Positions 8,969-16,873 of a DNA stretch of 34,408 bases are shown in pieces; position 1 is the stretch's first letter; each line of letters starts with the position of its first letter. A program made the position numbers and the translations under genes. The notes under the pieces are model-generated. The model saw only the letters and a program-made list of their open reading frames with translations. It did no database searches and had not been told where the DNA came from. Source of the DNA: Candidatus Rokuibacteriota bacterium (GTDB lineage: Bacteria; Methylomirabilota; Methylomirabilia; Rokubacteriales; CSP1-6); contig QHTB01000165.1 of assembly GCA_003220615.1 (NCBI GenBank), positions 1 through 34,408 of the forward strand. Reading direction: 5' to 3'.

Positions 8969-9965
8969 ACGACTCGAGCGGGCCGGCCACGCGCACCACC
9001 TCGTTGACGGCGAAGATGCCCCGCCGGATGACGACGATGAAGAGGTCACCCGCGATGCCGGCCCGGCGCGTCTGGGGCGTCACGGGCGCGAGCGCGAGGC
9101 CGCGCGGCACGTCGCCCTCGGTGAACCTGGCCAGCTCGAGCGTCTGACCGTCCGGCGTCACCACGACGACCGTGGCGGCCTGGCGATTGGCGACAATGGC
9201 GTGGCCGGACGGCGCGACGGCGAGGCCAGCCGCCAGCGGGCCCCGCAGGACGAGCTGGGCGCCGCTCTGCGGACTCACGGCCCAGATCTCGCCCGGTCCC
9301 TGTTGCCAGGGCGCCTCGACGCCGACGTCGGCGCCGATCCACAGTCGGTCGCTCGGGTCCACCCCGACCGTACGCGGCCGCATCACCTCGGCAAATCGTC
9401 GCTGCAGCACGCGGCCGGACGCGTCGAGCTTGACGACGGCACCCTGCTCTCGATCGGCCACGTAGATGTTGCCGCTGCCGTCCACGGCCACGCCTTCCGG
9501 CTGTCGCAGCAGCGGCGGTTCGCCCCGCGGCGGTGTGCCGCCCGCGAGCAGCTCGGCCGTCCCGTCCCGGAGACGATAGAGCACGCCGATCTTGCGCTCG
9601 CGATCGAACGTGGTCACGAGCACGTCCTGACCGCGGACGGCGCCCACCTGAGGGTTCGGCAGCGGTGGCCCGTAGAAGTACCGCGCCTCGGTGGCTGGGG
9701 TCAGGCGCGCGCCACCGACCGGAATCCGGTAGAGGGGAAAGAGGTCCTCGACCTCGCCCGCAGTGAAGCGCCGTCCGGTCCGGGCGAGATAGAGGAGGCC
9801 GGCGTCGTCGATGACGAGCGTGGACGACGAGGGCACGCCGCCCGGCTGAGCAAAGCCATCACCGGTGACGTAGACGTTGGCCGTGAAGCCGGAGGGCAGG
9901 AGCATCTCGCCGCGCGCGGGCGCGGCGACTGCGACGAGGGCCGCCACGATGGCGACGACGAGCAC
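8937..9965 (-). CDS. Secreted beta-propeller (NHL-like/ScyD-like) protein
   Basis: A 342-residue exported protein. Residues 1-19 form a signal peptide ending APARGE. Repeated segments such as QPEGVAVDGSGNIYVADREQG, MRPRTVGVDPSDRLWIGADVG and AAGLAVAPSGHAIVANRQA are blades of an NHL or ScyD-type beta-propeller. Such proteins usually bind partners or act as lyases or lactonases; no catalytic residues can be assigned. GTG 9965 begins 5 bases after the TGA of the upstream histidine kinase gene, so the two are probably translationally coupled. It could be a periplasmic sensor partner of that kinase, but this is inference. Confidence 0.7.
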   Translation of the reverse strand: MLVVAIVAALVAVAAPARGEMLLPSGFTANVYVTGDGFAQPGGVPSSSTLVIDDAGLLYLARTGRRFTAGEVEDLFPLYRIPVGGARLTPATEARYFYGPPLPNPQVGAVRGQDVLVTTFDRERKIGVLYRLRDGTAELLAGGTPPRGEPPLLRQPEGVAVDGSGNIYVADREQGAVVKLDASGRVLQRRFAEVMRPRTVGVDPSDRLWIGADVGVEAPWQQGPGEIWAVSPQSGAQLVLRGPLAAGLAVAPSGHAIVANRQAATVVVVTPDGQTLELARFTEGDVPRGLALAPVTPQTRRAGIAGDLFIVVIRRGIFAVNEVVRVAGPLESFIRGGGVPRR

Positions 9966-9970
9966 GATGA

Positions 9971-12004
9971 TCAGCCGGTGCGACCGACGAGGTTGGCGAC
10001 GGCCAGGACGAGCTCGGACGGATCGATGGGCTTGGCCAGGTGGAGATTGAATCCGGCGGCCAGCGTGCGCCGGCGGTCCTCGGGACGGCCGTAGGCGGTC
10101 AGCGCGAGTGCGGGCAGCCGGGTCCGGCCTCCCCGCTCCTTTGCACGGATCCGACGCAGAAGCTCGTACCCGTCTTCGCCGGGCATCTCGATGTCGGAGA
10201 CGAGCACGTCGGCCGGCCAGGACTCGAGGACGTTGAGGGCGGCGGCGACCGAGACGGCCGTCTTCACCTGGGCCCCGCTGTTGGTCAGCATCACCGTCGT
10301 GAGATCGAGGCCGTCGGCGTCGTCGTCCACCAGCAGGACCCGAACGTTCTGGAGAGGCAGGGCTCCCGTCGCGGCCGAGGTCTCCAACGTGGTGCCCGCC
10401 TCAGGGCCGAGAATCGCGACGGGCAACTCGACCACGAAGGTCGCCCCACGGCCCGGGCCCTCGCTCGCCGCGCGAACACGCCCGCCGTGGAGGTCGACCA
10501 GATGCCTGACCAGCGCCAGCCCGAGGCCGAGGCCTCCGTGAGGCCGCGTCGTCGTGCTGTCGCCCTGGCGGAAGCGATCGAAGATGAACGGCAAGATCTC
10601 CGGCTGGATCCCCTCACCGTTGTCGCTCACCACGATCTCGACGTGGGACTTGACCTTCCGCAGGTGGACCTGGACGCGGCCGTCGCGAGGCGTGAACTTG
10701 ATCGCGTTCATGAGGAGGTTCCAGACCACCTGGCGCAGCCGGTCGGCCGCTCCCACCACCGGCCCGGCATTGGGATCCAAGACGGTTTCGATTTTGAGGC
10801 CCTTGGCGCTCGCCGCCGGCTGCACGGCGTCCAGGGCCGACTCGATGACCGACTTCAGATCGAGCGACTGCACGTCGAGCCGCATCTTGCCCGTGATGAT
10901 CCGCGACACGTCGAGCAGATCCTCGACGAGCTGGACCTGGGCGGTGGCGTTCCGGAGGATCGCATCGATGGCGCGCCGGCTCGTCACCTCGTCCATGGCC
11001 GCGCTCTGGAGCATGCGGGCCCAGCCGAAGATCGCATTGAGGGGCGTCCGCAGCTCGTGAGAGAGCAAGGCCAGGAATTGATCCTTGCTCCGGTTGAGCT
11101 CCTCCGCCTCCTCCCGCGCTTGCTGCGCGGCGTGGAGGAGCGCCGCCCGTTCGGCCTCGGCATGCTTCCGATCGCTCACGTCGCGCGCGATCTTCGACGC
11201 GCCGATGATCCGGCCGCGCGCGTCCTTCACCGGCGAGACGGTCAGGGACACGTCGATGCGCTCTCCATTCTTGCGCACGCGAACCGTGTCGAAGTGGTCG
11301 ATGCTCTCGCCCTTGCGGACGCGCGCGAGCACCTCGTCCTCCTCGTGCCAACGCTCGCGCGGGATGATCAAGGTGATCCGCTGGCCGACGGCCTCGGCGG
11401 CCGTCCAGCCAAACATGGCCTGGGCGGCCCGGTTCCACGACGTGATGACGCCGTCCAGCGTCTTGCTCACGATGGCGTCGTCGGCCGAGTCGACGATGGC
11501 CGCCAGTCGGGCGCGTGCCTCGTCGCCGCGTAGGCGCTCGCTGATGTCGCGAGCGGTCTTCGAAGCGCCGATGACCTCGCCCTTCGCGTTCTTGATCGGC
11601 GACACCGTCAGGGAGATCTCGAAGCGCGTGCCGTCCTTCCGCATGCGCGTCGTCTCGAAGTGCTCGATCTTCTCGCCCTGGCTGATGCGGGCGAGAATCT
11701 CTTCCTCTTCGGCCAGCCGGTCCGGTGGGATGACGATCGTGATGGACCGGCCGACGGCCTCGGCGGCGGTCCAGCCGAAAATCCGCTCGGCGGCCGGATT
11801 CCACGACGTGATGAGGCCGTCCAGCGTCTTGCTCACGATGGCGTCGTCGGATGAGTCGACGATCGCCGCCACCCAGGCGGCCCTGTCCTCCTCGGATGGG
11901 AACGGTGTCGTCAACATGACTCCCGCCGAATCCTCGGGTGGCGCGCCGTCGTGCGTGCGAGAGAGTGAGCTCGGTGCATCGAGTCGACCAGCAGTGTGCG
12001 TCAT
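9971..12004 (-). CDS. PAS-PAS hybrid sensor histidine kinase with C-terminal receiver
   Basis: A 677-residue soluble-looking kinase without evident transmembrane helices. The order is two PAS domains (about 45-160 and 167-280), a short coiled coil, HisKA with His316 in SHELRTPLNAIFGW, HATPase_c with an N-box (NLLMNAIKFTP) and G-boxes (DNGEGI, GGLGLGL), and a receiver domain with acidic DDD near 550, phospho-acceptor Asp604 (VSDIEMPG) and a Lys in HLAKPID. The two PAS domains are a recent internal duplication (see the repeat entry). The upstream ATG 12004 is used; ATG 11917 is an alternative that drops 29 low-complexity residues. It is followed by the coupled beta-propeller gene and preceded by a degenerate receiver gene, suggesting one signalling unit. 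Confidence 0.9.
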   Translation of the reverse strand: MTHTAGRLDAPSSLSRTHDGAPPEDSAGVMLTTPFPSEEDRAAWVAAIVDSSDDAIVSKTLDGLITSWNPAAERIFGWTAAEAVGRSITIVIPPDRLAEEEEILARISQGEKIEHFETTRMRKDGTRFEISLTVSPIKNAKGEVIGASKTARDISERLRGDEARARLAAIVDSADDAIVSKTLDGVITSWNRAAQAMFGWTAAEAVGQRITLIIPRERWHEEDEVLARVRKGESIDHFDTVRVRKNGERIDVSLTVSPVKDARGRIIGASKIARDVSDRKHAEAERAALLHAAQQAREEAEELNRSKDQFLALLSHELRTPLNAIFGWARMLQSAAMDEVTSRRAIDAILRNATAQVQLVEDLLDVSRIITGKMRLDVQSLDLKSVIESALDAVQPAASAKGLKIETVLDPNAGPVVGAADRLRQVVWNLLMNAIKFTPRDGRVQVHLRKVKSHVEIVVSDNGEGIQPEILPFIFDRFRQGDSTTTRPHGGLGLGLALVRHLVDLHGGRVRAASEGPGRGATFVVELPVAILGPEAGTTLETSAATGALPLQNVRVLLVDDDADGLDLTTVMLTNSGAQVKTAVSVAAALNVLESWPADVLVSDIEMPGEDGYELLRRIRAKERGGRTRLPALALTAYGRPEDRRRTLAAGFNLHLAKPIDPSELVLAVANLVGRTG
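11433..11871 (-). repeat. Tandem PAS duplication visible at DNA level
   Basis: Bases 11433-11505 and 11799-11871 are about 95% identical (four differences in 73 bases). The offset is exactly 366 bases, or 122 codons. This is the start of each PAS domain (AAIVDSxDDAIVSKTLDG). The rest of each repeat is more diverged but clearly homologous, which points to in-frame tandem duplication within the kinase gene. Confidence 0.85.
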
Positions 12005-12111
12005 GGTACCAGAGAGGACGGCGCGCGGGCGGGGCGGAATCGGGAGCGGTAGGAAAAAACTTTCACACCGGGCGAGCGGCCTCGATGCGGCGCGCTCGGA
12101 GCTTCGGGCGA

Positions 12112-12525
12112 CTAGACCCCCGGCCGCGCGAGATCGGCGACCATCGCGCAGAAGACCTGAACGTCGACCGGCTTCGAGAGGAATCCGTCGAAGCCGAGGG
12201 CGAGGACTCGCGAGCTGTCACGCGCGCCGTACGCGCCGGACAATCCGAGAATCCGGCGTGTCCGGCCATCCTCGCTCGAGCACGCCCGCGCCTGACGCAG
12301 GAGCCAGACGCCATCCTCGGTCGCCGCGCCCGGATCGCAGACCACCACGGCGGGCGCCGCCGATTGCAGGAGGCCGATGGCCTCGCGCGCGCAGCTCACC
12401 GCCCTGACATCCGCGCCGTACATCGAGAGGAGTGCCGTGAGAACCGCGCGGTCTTCGCTGTTGGCTTCGACCAGGACGACGCGCACGCCATTGAGGATTT
12501 CGTCGGGAAGCCACTTCTGGTCCAT
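12112..12525 (-). CDS. Stand-alone, partly degenerate response-regulator receiver
   Basis: A 137-residue CheY-like domain and nothing else. The first acidic pocket reads VVLVEANSEDR rather than the usual VDD, so one of the two metal-binding acidic residues is replaced. A candidate phospho-acceptor Asp is present (VVVCDPGAATEDG), Ser replaces the usual Thr (LGLSGAYG), and the conserved Lys is kept (FLSKPVD). Weak metal binding could mean it is phosphorylated poorly or acts unphosphorylated. It starts at ATG 12525; an in-frame ATG at 12564 would add 13 Arg/Pro-rich residues. It lies 107 bases upstream of the hybrid kinase on the same strand and is a natural partner of it. Confidence 0.75.
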   Translation of the reverse strand: MDQKWLPDEILNGVRVVLVEANSEDRAVLTALLSMYGADVRAVSCAREAIGLLQSAAPAVVVCDPGAATEDGVWLLRQARACSSEDGRTRRILGLSGAYGARDSSRVLALGFDGFLSKPVDVQVFCAMVADLARPGV

Positions 12526-12858
12526 GGGCGCTCGTCGGTGTCGAGGGTGCAATGGACGCGCCACGACGGCGCTTCGCTCACGTTCACGCTCTGCTCGCTC
12601 CGAGCGAATGGCACGTTAACGCGGTGTTCGCTTTCTGGACACGCGCGCCACGCCATGACGTCGGCCACGGGACGTGCGCGCGGGAGGCCCGACAGCGCTC
12701 GGTATCGGAGCGTGTGCCCGCCGGCCGGACGTTACTCCGGCGGCTATCCGCGGCGACGGCGCGAGGGCCGTTGCTGCCACCTCGCCGTATTGCACTGGCC
12801 GCGTCGTCACGGCTTCACCCGTCGGTGACGCGGCGGGCACGTCGGTCATGATACGCCG
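12526..12858. other. Intergenic region without a recognisable gene
   Basis: These 333 bases separate the receiver gene from the end of the ring-opening amidohydrolase gene, both on the minus strand. Open frames here are Arg/Ala/Pro-rich shadow frames with no family resemblance. Near-repeats around GCGTTAACGTG and GCGTGAACGTGAGCG at about 12565-12625 may belong to the receiver promoter. I see no clear -35/-10 pair, terminator or copy of the GGGACC box. Confidence 0.4.
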
Positions 12859-13971
12859 TTACTTGCTTCCCGGCGCACGCGCGAGCACGGCCACGACGCC
12901 GCCTCCGGGAGGCCCCTGGTGCTCGGCGCCGGCCGACACGTAGCACATGGTGTCGCCGGTCACCGAGGCCACGACCGCGTTGACGGCGCCGCGGATGTGG
13001 CGCGTGGCGTTGACGTCGGAGTCCTCGAACATCACGTGCCGCCGCCCACGCGTCGCGCCGGAGAGATCGGGCTCGCACTTGACGAACACGTTGATCAGAC
13101 GCTCGCGATCGGCGGCGCCGAGCTCGCACTCGACGGCGAGTCCGGCCCGACGCAGGGCTTCGCGCACGGCGGCGCCGTCGATGGCGTCCTTCATCAGCGC
13201 GTGCGCCATGTGGAGGCCGCTGGTGGAGCGCGCGGAGTTGCCGAGCACGATGACCTCGCAGTTCATCAGCTCCACGCCCGACGACGTCGAGGCCACCTCC
13301 GAGAAGATCGAGAAGTCGTGGAGGATCACGTCGTCGGAGAGCTTCCCGGCCTCGATCGCCGCCGACGCGACGCCGATGCCGAGCGCGGCGGCCGCCCGCC
13401 CGTACGCCATCGACTTGTAGGTGTCGCTCGTGACGACGGACCGTGAGCGGCGCCGCGCCTCGTTCACGCGCTCGGTCGTGAGCGCGCCGGTCTTGATCTG
13501 GACGAAGTGGAGGTCGGCCGGTGACTCGATCCCGGCGTCCTTGATGGCGGCGCTCACGCCCTCGGCCGCCACCTGGGCGTGAACCGCCGTTCCGAATTCC
13601 TCGGGGAGCAGGTCGCGTGTGTAGCCGGTGCCGACGGCGAGCCGTTTCTGACCGCTGGGCGTCCCGCGGTCGGGCTCGCGCGTGAAGATCGTGGCGTGGG
13701 GGCTCATCAGGCCCTCGGTCCCCCCCGACCAGATGATGGGCACGCGCTTGGCGATGGCCGAGACCTTCTGGCCCGAGCGCTCGGCGAGCAGGATCTGGAA
13801 CGAGAGCGTGGCCAGCGCCCGCGTGTAGTCGTTCACGCCGCCGTTGCCTTCCGTCTTGCCGAGGATGGCCACCACGTGCTCGGCGCTGAACGCGCGCGCA
13901 TCGAGCAATCGCGCGGCTTCACTGACGTCGTCGGGGGCGCGCATGCCGACCTTGAACGCCTGAGCGTACAT
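12859..13971 (-). CDS. Ring-opening amidohydrolase, probable barbiturase (cyanuric acid hydrolase family)
   Basis: A 370-residue member of the barbiturase/AtzD family, which opens barbiturate or cyanurate rings hydrolytically. The three pseudo-repeats each keep the family Lys/Ser pair: K39 (LGKTEGNG) with S82 (WSGGTEG), K160 (VQIKTGALT) with S231 (TSSGVEL), and K298 (FVKCE) with S346 (YVSAGAEHQGPPGGG). Length matches the family (about 360-370). ATG 13971 follows GAGGAGG. It is the last gene of a five-gene operon beginning with a cytosine deaminase, which favours barbiturate over cyanurate; the product would be ureidomalonate. The family assignment is firm, the substrate is inferred from context. 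Confidence 0.85.
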   Translation of the reverse strand: MYAQAFKVGMRAPDDVSEAARLLDARAFSAEHVVAILGKTEGNGGVNDYTRALATLSFQILLAERSGQKVSAIAKRVPIIWSGGTEGLMSPHATIFTREPDRGTPSGQKRLAVGTGYTRDLLPEEFGTAVHAQVAAEGVSAAIKDAGIESPADLHFVQIKTGALTTERVNEARRRSRSVVTSDTYKSMAYGRAAAALGIGVASAAIEAGKLSDDVILHDFSIFSEVASTSSGVELMNCEVIVLGNSARSTSGLHMAHALMKDAIDGAAVREALRRAGLAVECELGAADRERLINVFVKCEPDLSGATRGRRHVMFEDSDVNATRHIRGAVNAVVASVTGDTMCYVSAGAEHQGPPGGGVVAVLARAPGSK

Positions 13972-13983
13972 AGCTGGTCCTCC

Positions 13984-15402
13984 TCAGTGACGATGGTTGG
14001 GCGTGGCCGCCCGCGCGCGATGCTGCACCAGCGCGTCGAGCGCTCGATCGAAGCAGACGCGCGGGGGCTTGACGAGGCCGGCCCCGATCTGGCCGATGCC
14101 CGCCTCGCGGTGAGCCATGCCGGTGTTGATCTGCGGCAGGATCCCGGTCTGGGCCACCAGCCGCACGTCGATGCCCGTGGGAGTTCCGCGGAAATCGAGG
14201 ACGGGAATCCGGTACGCCGGGTTCTCGGCCAACGTGATCTCGTACATCGCGCGCGTGTAGCGAAGCGCCTCGACCGCCGTGCCCCCCACGAACTGCACGA
14301 TGGCGGGAGCGGCAGCCATCGCAAAGCCGCCGAGGCCGGCCGTCTCGGTGATCGCGCTGTCGCCGATGTCGGGGTTGGCGTCGGCGGGGCCGTAGCCGGG
14401 AAAGAAGAGGCCTTGCGGCGTCTCGGCCGGGCCCGTGAACCACTGGTCACCGAGCCCGCTGACGCGGATGCCGAAGTCGGTGCCGTTGCGCGCCATGGTC
14501 GTGACCAGCGTGGAGTCCGGCACACCATGAGCAGCGTCGAGCGCCGCCTTGCACGCCGCCATCGAGGCGTTCAGGAAGAAGTGCTCGTTGCCGGCGGCGA
14601 AGGCGAGGATCCGTGCGCGCTCGCGCGGAGCGAGATCCAGCGCGGCGAGCTCCGGCGCGAGGGCCTTGATGAGGAGCGCCGAGGCGGCGCGGTTGCGGTT
14701 GTGGCACTCGTCGCCCATCTGCACCGCCTGACCGATGAGCGCGCGCAGGTCGATGCCGCCGAGACGACGCAGCGCCTCGCCGAGCGCCGGGCCGAGGACG
14801 TCCCTGAACCAGCCCAGGCGCTCGAGGACCTCGGGAGCGTGGGCGCCGTAGCGCAGGACCTTGCCGAGGCCCTCGTTCAGCGTGGCGTACGCGCAGTTGC
14901 CCGCGGCACGATTCTCCACGACGAACACGGGCATCGATGCCGTCATCACGCCGGCCATCGGGCCGACGGCGGCGTGGTGATGGCAGGGATCGAAGCCGGC
15001 GGCGCCGCGTGAGGCCCGGCGTTCCGCCTCCTCGTACGTCCCAGCCAGGCCCTCGTACACGAGCGCGCCCGCGACGGCGCCGCGCAGGGGGCCGCTCATG
15101 CGCTCCCACTCGATCGGCGGTCCGGCGTGGAGGACCATGTCGTTCGTCATGCCGGGAACGACGTCGATCGCCGGGCGAACGTCGATCAGCACCGGCTGAG
15201 CGCCCAGGAGCCGATCGAGCGCGAGACGGTTGGCGGCATCCACGGTGTCGCACCAGAGTGAGGCGAGGCCCGTGGCGCTCGCCGGCGGCTGCCAGTCCAC
15301 GCGCGTCACGGCGACGCCCTGAGCGGCCACGGCCGCGCTGAAGAGCTCGGGGCCGGCCGTGACGACGTTGAGCGGAGCGCCGAGCAAGGCGTCAGCCGGC
15401 AT
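13984..15402 (-). CDS. DUF1116 protein (YlbE/AllG-like), probable carbamoyltransferase subunit
   Basis: A 472-residue DUF1116 protein. Recognisable family segments include PAIDVVPGMTNDMVLHAGPPIEW, GFDPCHHHAAVGPMAGVMTASMPVFVVEN, QMGDECHNRNRAA and MARNGTDFGIRVSG. In E. coli the homologue YlbE acts with FdrA and YlbF as oxamate carbamoyltransferase, which cleaves oxalurate with phosphate during anaerobic allantoin use. ATG 15402 overlaps the last 11 bases of the upstream fdrA-like gene, so translation is coupled. The frame stays open upstream to 15579, but that part is a shadow inside fdrA. The third E. coli subunit (YlbF, DUF2877) is not in this operon. Here the partner substrate may be ureidomalonate (inference). 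Confidence 0.82.
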   Translation of the reverse strand: MPADALLGAPLNVVTAGPELFSAAVAAQGVAVTRVDWQPPASATGLASLWCDTVDAANRLALDRLLGAQPVLIDVRPAIDVVPGMTNDMVLHAGPPIEWERMSGPLRGAVAGALVYEGLAGTYEEAERRASRGAAGFDPCHHHAAVGPMAGVMTASMPVFVVENRAAGNCAYATLNEGLGKVLRYGAHAPEVLERLGWFRDVLGPALGEALRRLGGIDLRALIGQAVQMGDECHNRNRAASALLIKALAPELAALDLAPRERARILAFAAGNEHFFLNASMAACKAALDAAHGVPDSTLVTTMARNGTDFGIRVSGLGDQWFTGPAETPQGLFFPGYGPADANPDIGDSAITETAGLGGFAMAAAPAIVQFVGGTAVEALRYTRAMYEITLAENPAYRIPVLDFRGTPTGIDVRLVAQTGILPQINTGMAHREAGIGQIGAGLVKPPRVCFDRALDALVQHRARAATPNHRH

Positions 15403-16855
15403 GGCGAGCCTCAGCGATGTCTCGGGCGGTCTGCGCCGCGATGCGGTTGGACGCGCAGACGATGACGCCGACCTTGCGCAGCGCGTTCTCCTGGACGCCG
15501 AGCGCTTGCGGGTCCCCGTCGGTGCCGACGACGTGGGCAACGACACTGAGCGAGCGGCCAGCGTGGCGCGCGCGCTCACGCGCGTCCACGAGCACGGGGG
15601 CGAGCGCGCCGGCCGGATCGGGATGAGCGCAGTCGCCGAGGATGACGTCGAGCACGATCACCGACGCGCGGCCGTCACCGGCCGCGTCGACGATCGCGGT
15701 GTGCCGAAGGCTCGGGTCAATGATCGGGTGCGGTCGCCCGCGCGTGTACTCCTCAGCGCCGAAGTCGACGAACCGGTGGATGCCGTCACCGACAAGGCGA
15801 CGCGCTTCTTCGCACAGGGTGCCTCCGGTATAGAGGCCGACGATGCTGCCGCTCGTGGCGGAAGAGGTGATGACCGGGCGGTCCAGGCCGCGCGGGGCGG
15901 CGCCGGTGAGTCGAACAGCCGCGATGGCCGCCTCCTCCAGCGTCGTCACGACCTCGAGGCCCGTTGGGATCTGTCCGTCGTAGCCGAGGAGGCAGGCGAC
16001 GGCGGGTTTCCCTATTCGGGCCGCGGCGGCGAGCACGCGGTCGGCGACGTCGCGCGACGACGGCTTCGACACGATCACGATCACGCGAGTCCCATCGTCT
16101 TCCGCTAGCCACCCGAGTCCCTGGAGCGTGGTCACGCCGCCGACCGCGGCGTCGAGATCTCGTCCGCCGGTGCCGATCGCGTGGGAGATTCCGCCGCCGA
16201 GGCGGTGGACGAGCGTCGTGACCTCCTGGATGCCGGTGCCCGAGGCGCCGACCACACCGATCGAGCCGCGGCGGACACGGTTCGCGAACCCGAGCCCGAC
16301 GCCGTTGACGATCGAGGTGCCGCACTCGGGCCCCATGACGATGAGGCCGAGCTCGCGCCCGCGGAGCTTGAGCGCCACCTCGTCGGCGAGAGAAACGCCG
16401 TCGCTGAAGAGGAAGACGTGGAGGCCCGCCGACAGCGCCTGGTGAGCGTCGATGACCGCGTAGGGACCGGGGACGGCGATCAGCGCGAGATTCGCAACAC
16501 CCGCGCGACGTCGGGCACCCACGATCGTGCGTGGCGCCACGTCGTCACGAGCGGCCGGACGTGACTCCCGGGGAGCGTCGAGCCGCTGCTCGACGCTCGC
16601 CAGCGCGAGACGGAGGGCGTCGTCGCTCTTCGCCCGCACGGCGATGAGCAGATCCTCGGGCGCGGTGGCCGGCGCATCCGCCGGCCACAGCTCCGACGCC
16701 ACCAGCGTCGCGCGATTGGCCGGCGTGCCCATCACCAGCGTGACCTCGATCACGCCGGGGATCTGGCGCGCCTGCTCGGCCACGCGCATGAGCGCCACCG
16801 AATCGAAGTACGCGCTGCGGCGGATCGTCCAACCGAGGTCGCCCGCTGCTGCCAT
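15392..16855 (-). CDS. fdrA: FdrA-family protein (acyl-CoA synthetase-like carbamoyltransferase subunit)
   Basis: A 487-residue FdrA homologue, related to the alpha and beta chains of succinyl-CoA synthetase. Visible blocks are an N-terminal ACT-like region (SVALMRVAEQARQIPGVIEVTLVMGT), the CoA-ligase-like segment GPECGTSIVNGVGLGFANRVRRG followed by GVVGASGTGIQEV, and a second ligase block with VDFGAEEYTRGRPHPIIDP and VIVLDVILGDCAHPDP. In E. coli FdrA is a subunit of the oxalurate-cleaving carbamoyltransferase; carbamoyl phosphate formed there feeds carbamate kinase. ATG 16855 starts 18 bases after the molybdenum subunit gene, and the 3' end overlaps the DUF1116 gene. No carbamate kinase gene lies in the window. 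Confidence 0.85.
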   Translation of the reverse strand: MAAAGDLGWTIRRSAYFDSVALMRVAEQARQIPGVIEVTLVMGTPANRATLVASELWPADAPATAPEDLLIAVRAKSDDALRLALASVEQRLDAPRESRPAARDDVAPRTIVGARRRAGVANLALIAVPGPYAVIDAHQALSAGLHVFLFSDGVSLADEVALKLRGRELGLIVMGPECGTSIVNGVGLGFANRVRRGSIGVVGASGTGIQEVTTLVHRLGGGISHAIGTGGRDLDAAVGGVTTLQGLGWLAEDDGTRVIVIVSKPSSRDVADRVLAAAARIGKPAVACLLGYDGQIPTGLEVVTTLEEAAIAAVRLTGAAPRGLDRPVITSSATSGSIVGLYTGGTLCEEARRLVGDGIHRFVDFGAEEYTRGRPHPIIDPSLRHTAIVDAAGDGRASVIVLDVILGDCAHPDPAGALAPVLVDARERARHAGRSLSVVAHVVGTDGDPQALGVQENALRKVGVIVCASNRIAAQTARDIAEARHAG

Positions 16856-16873
16856 GGTCGGTGAGGCTGGATT

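Noticed and set aside
5807..9049. A 1080-residue cyclase starting at 9049
   Set aside because: The first 450 residues are antisense to the MFS transporter gene and have the Arg/Asp/His-rich composition of a shadow frame.
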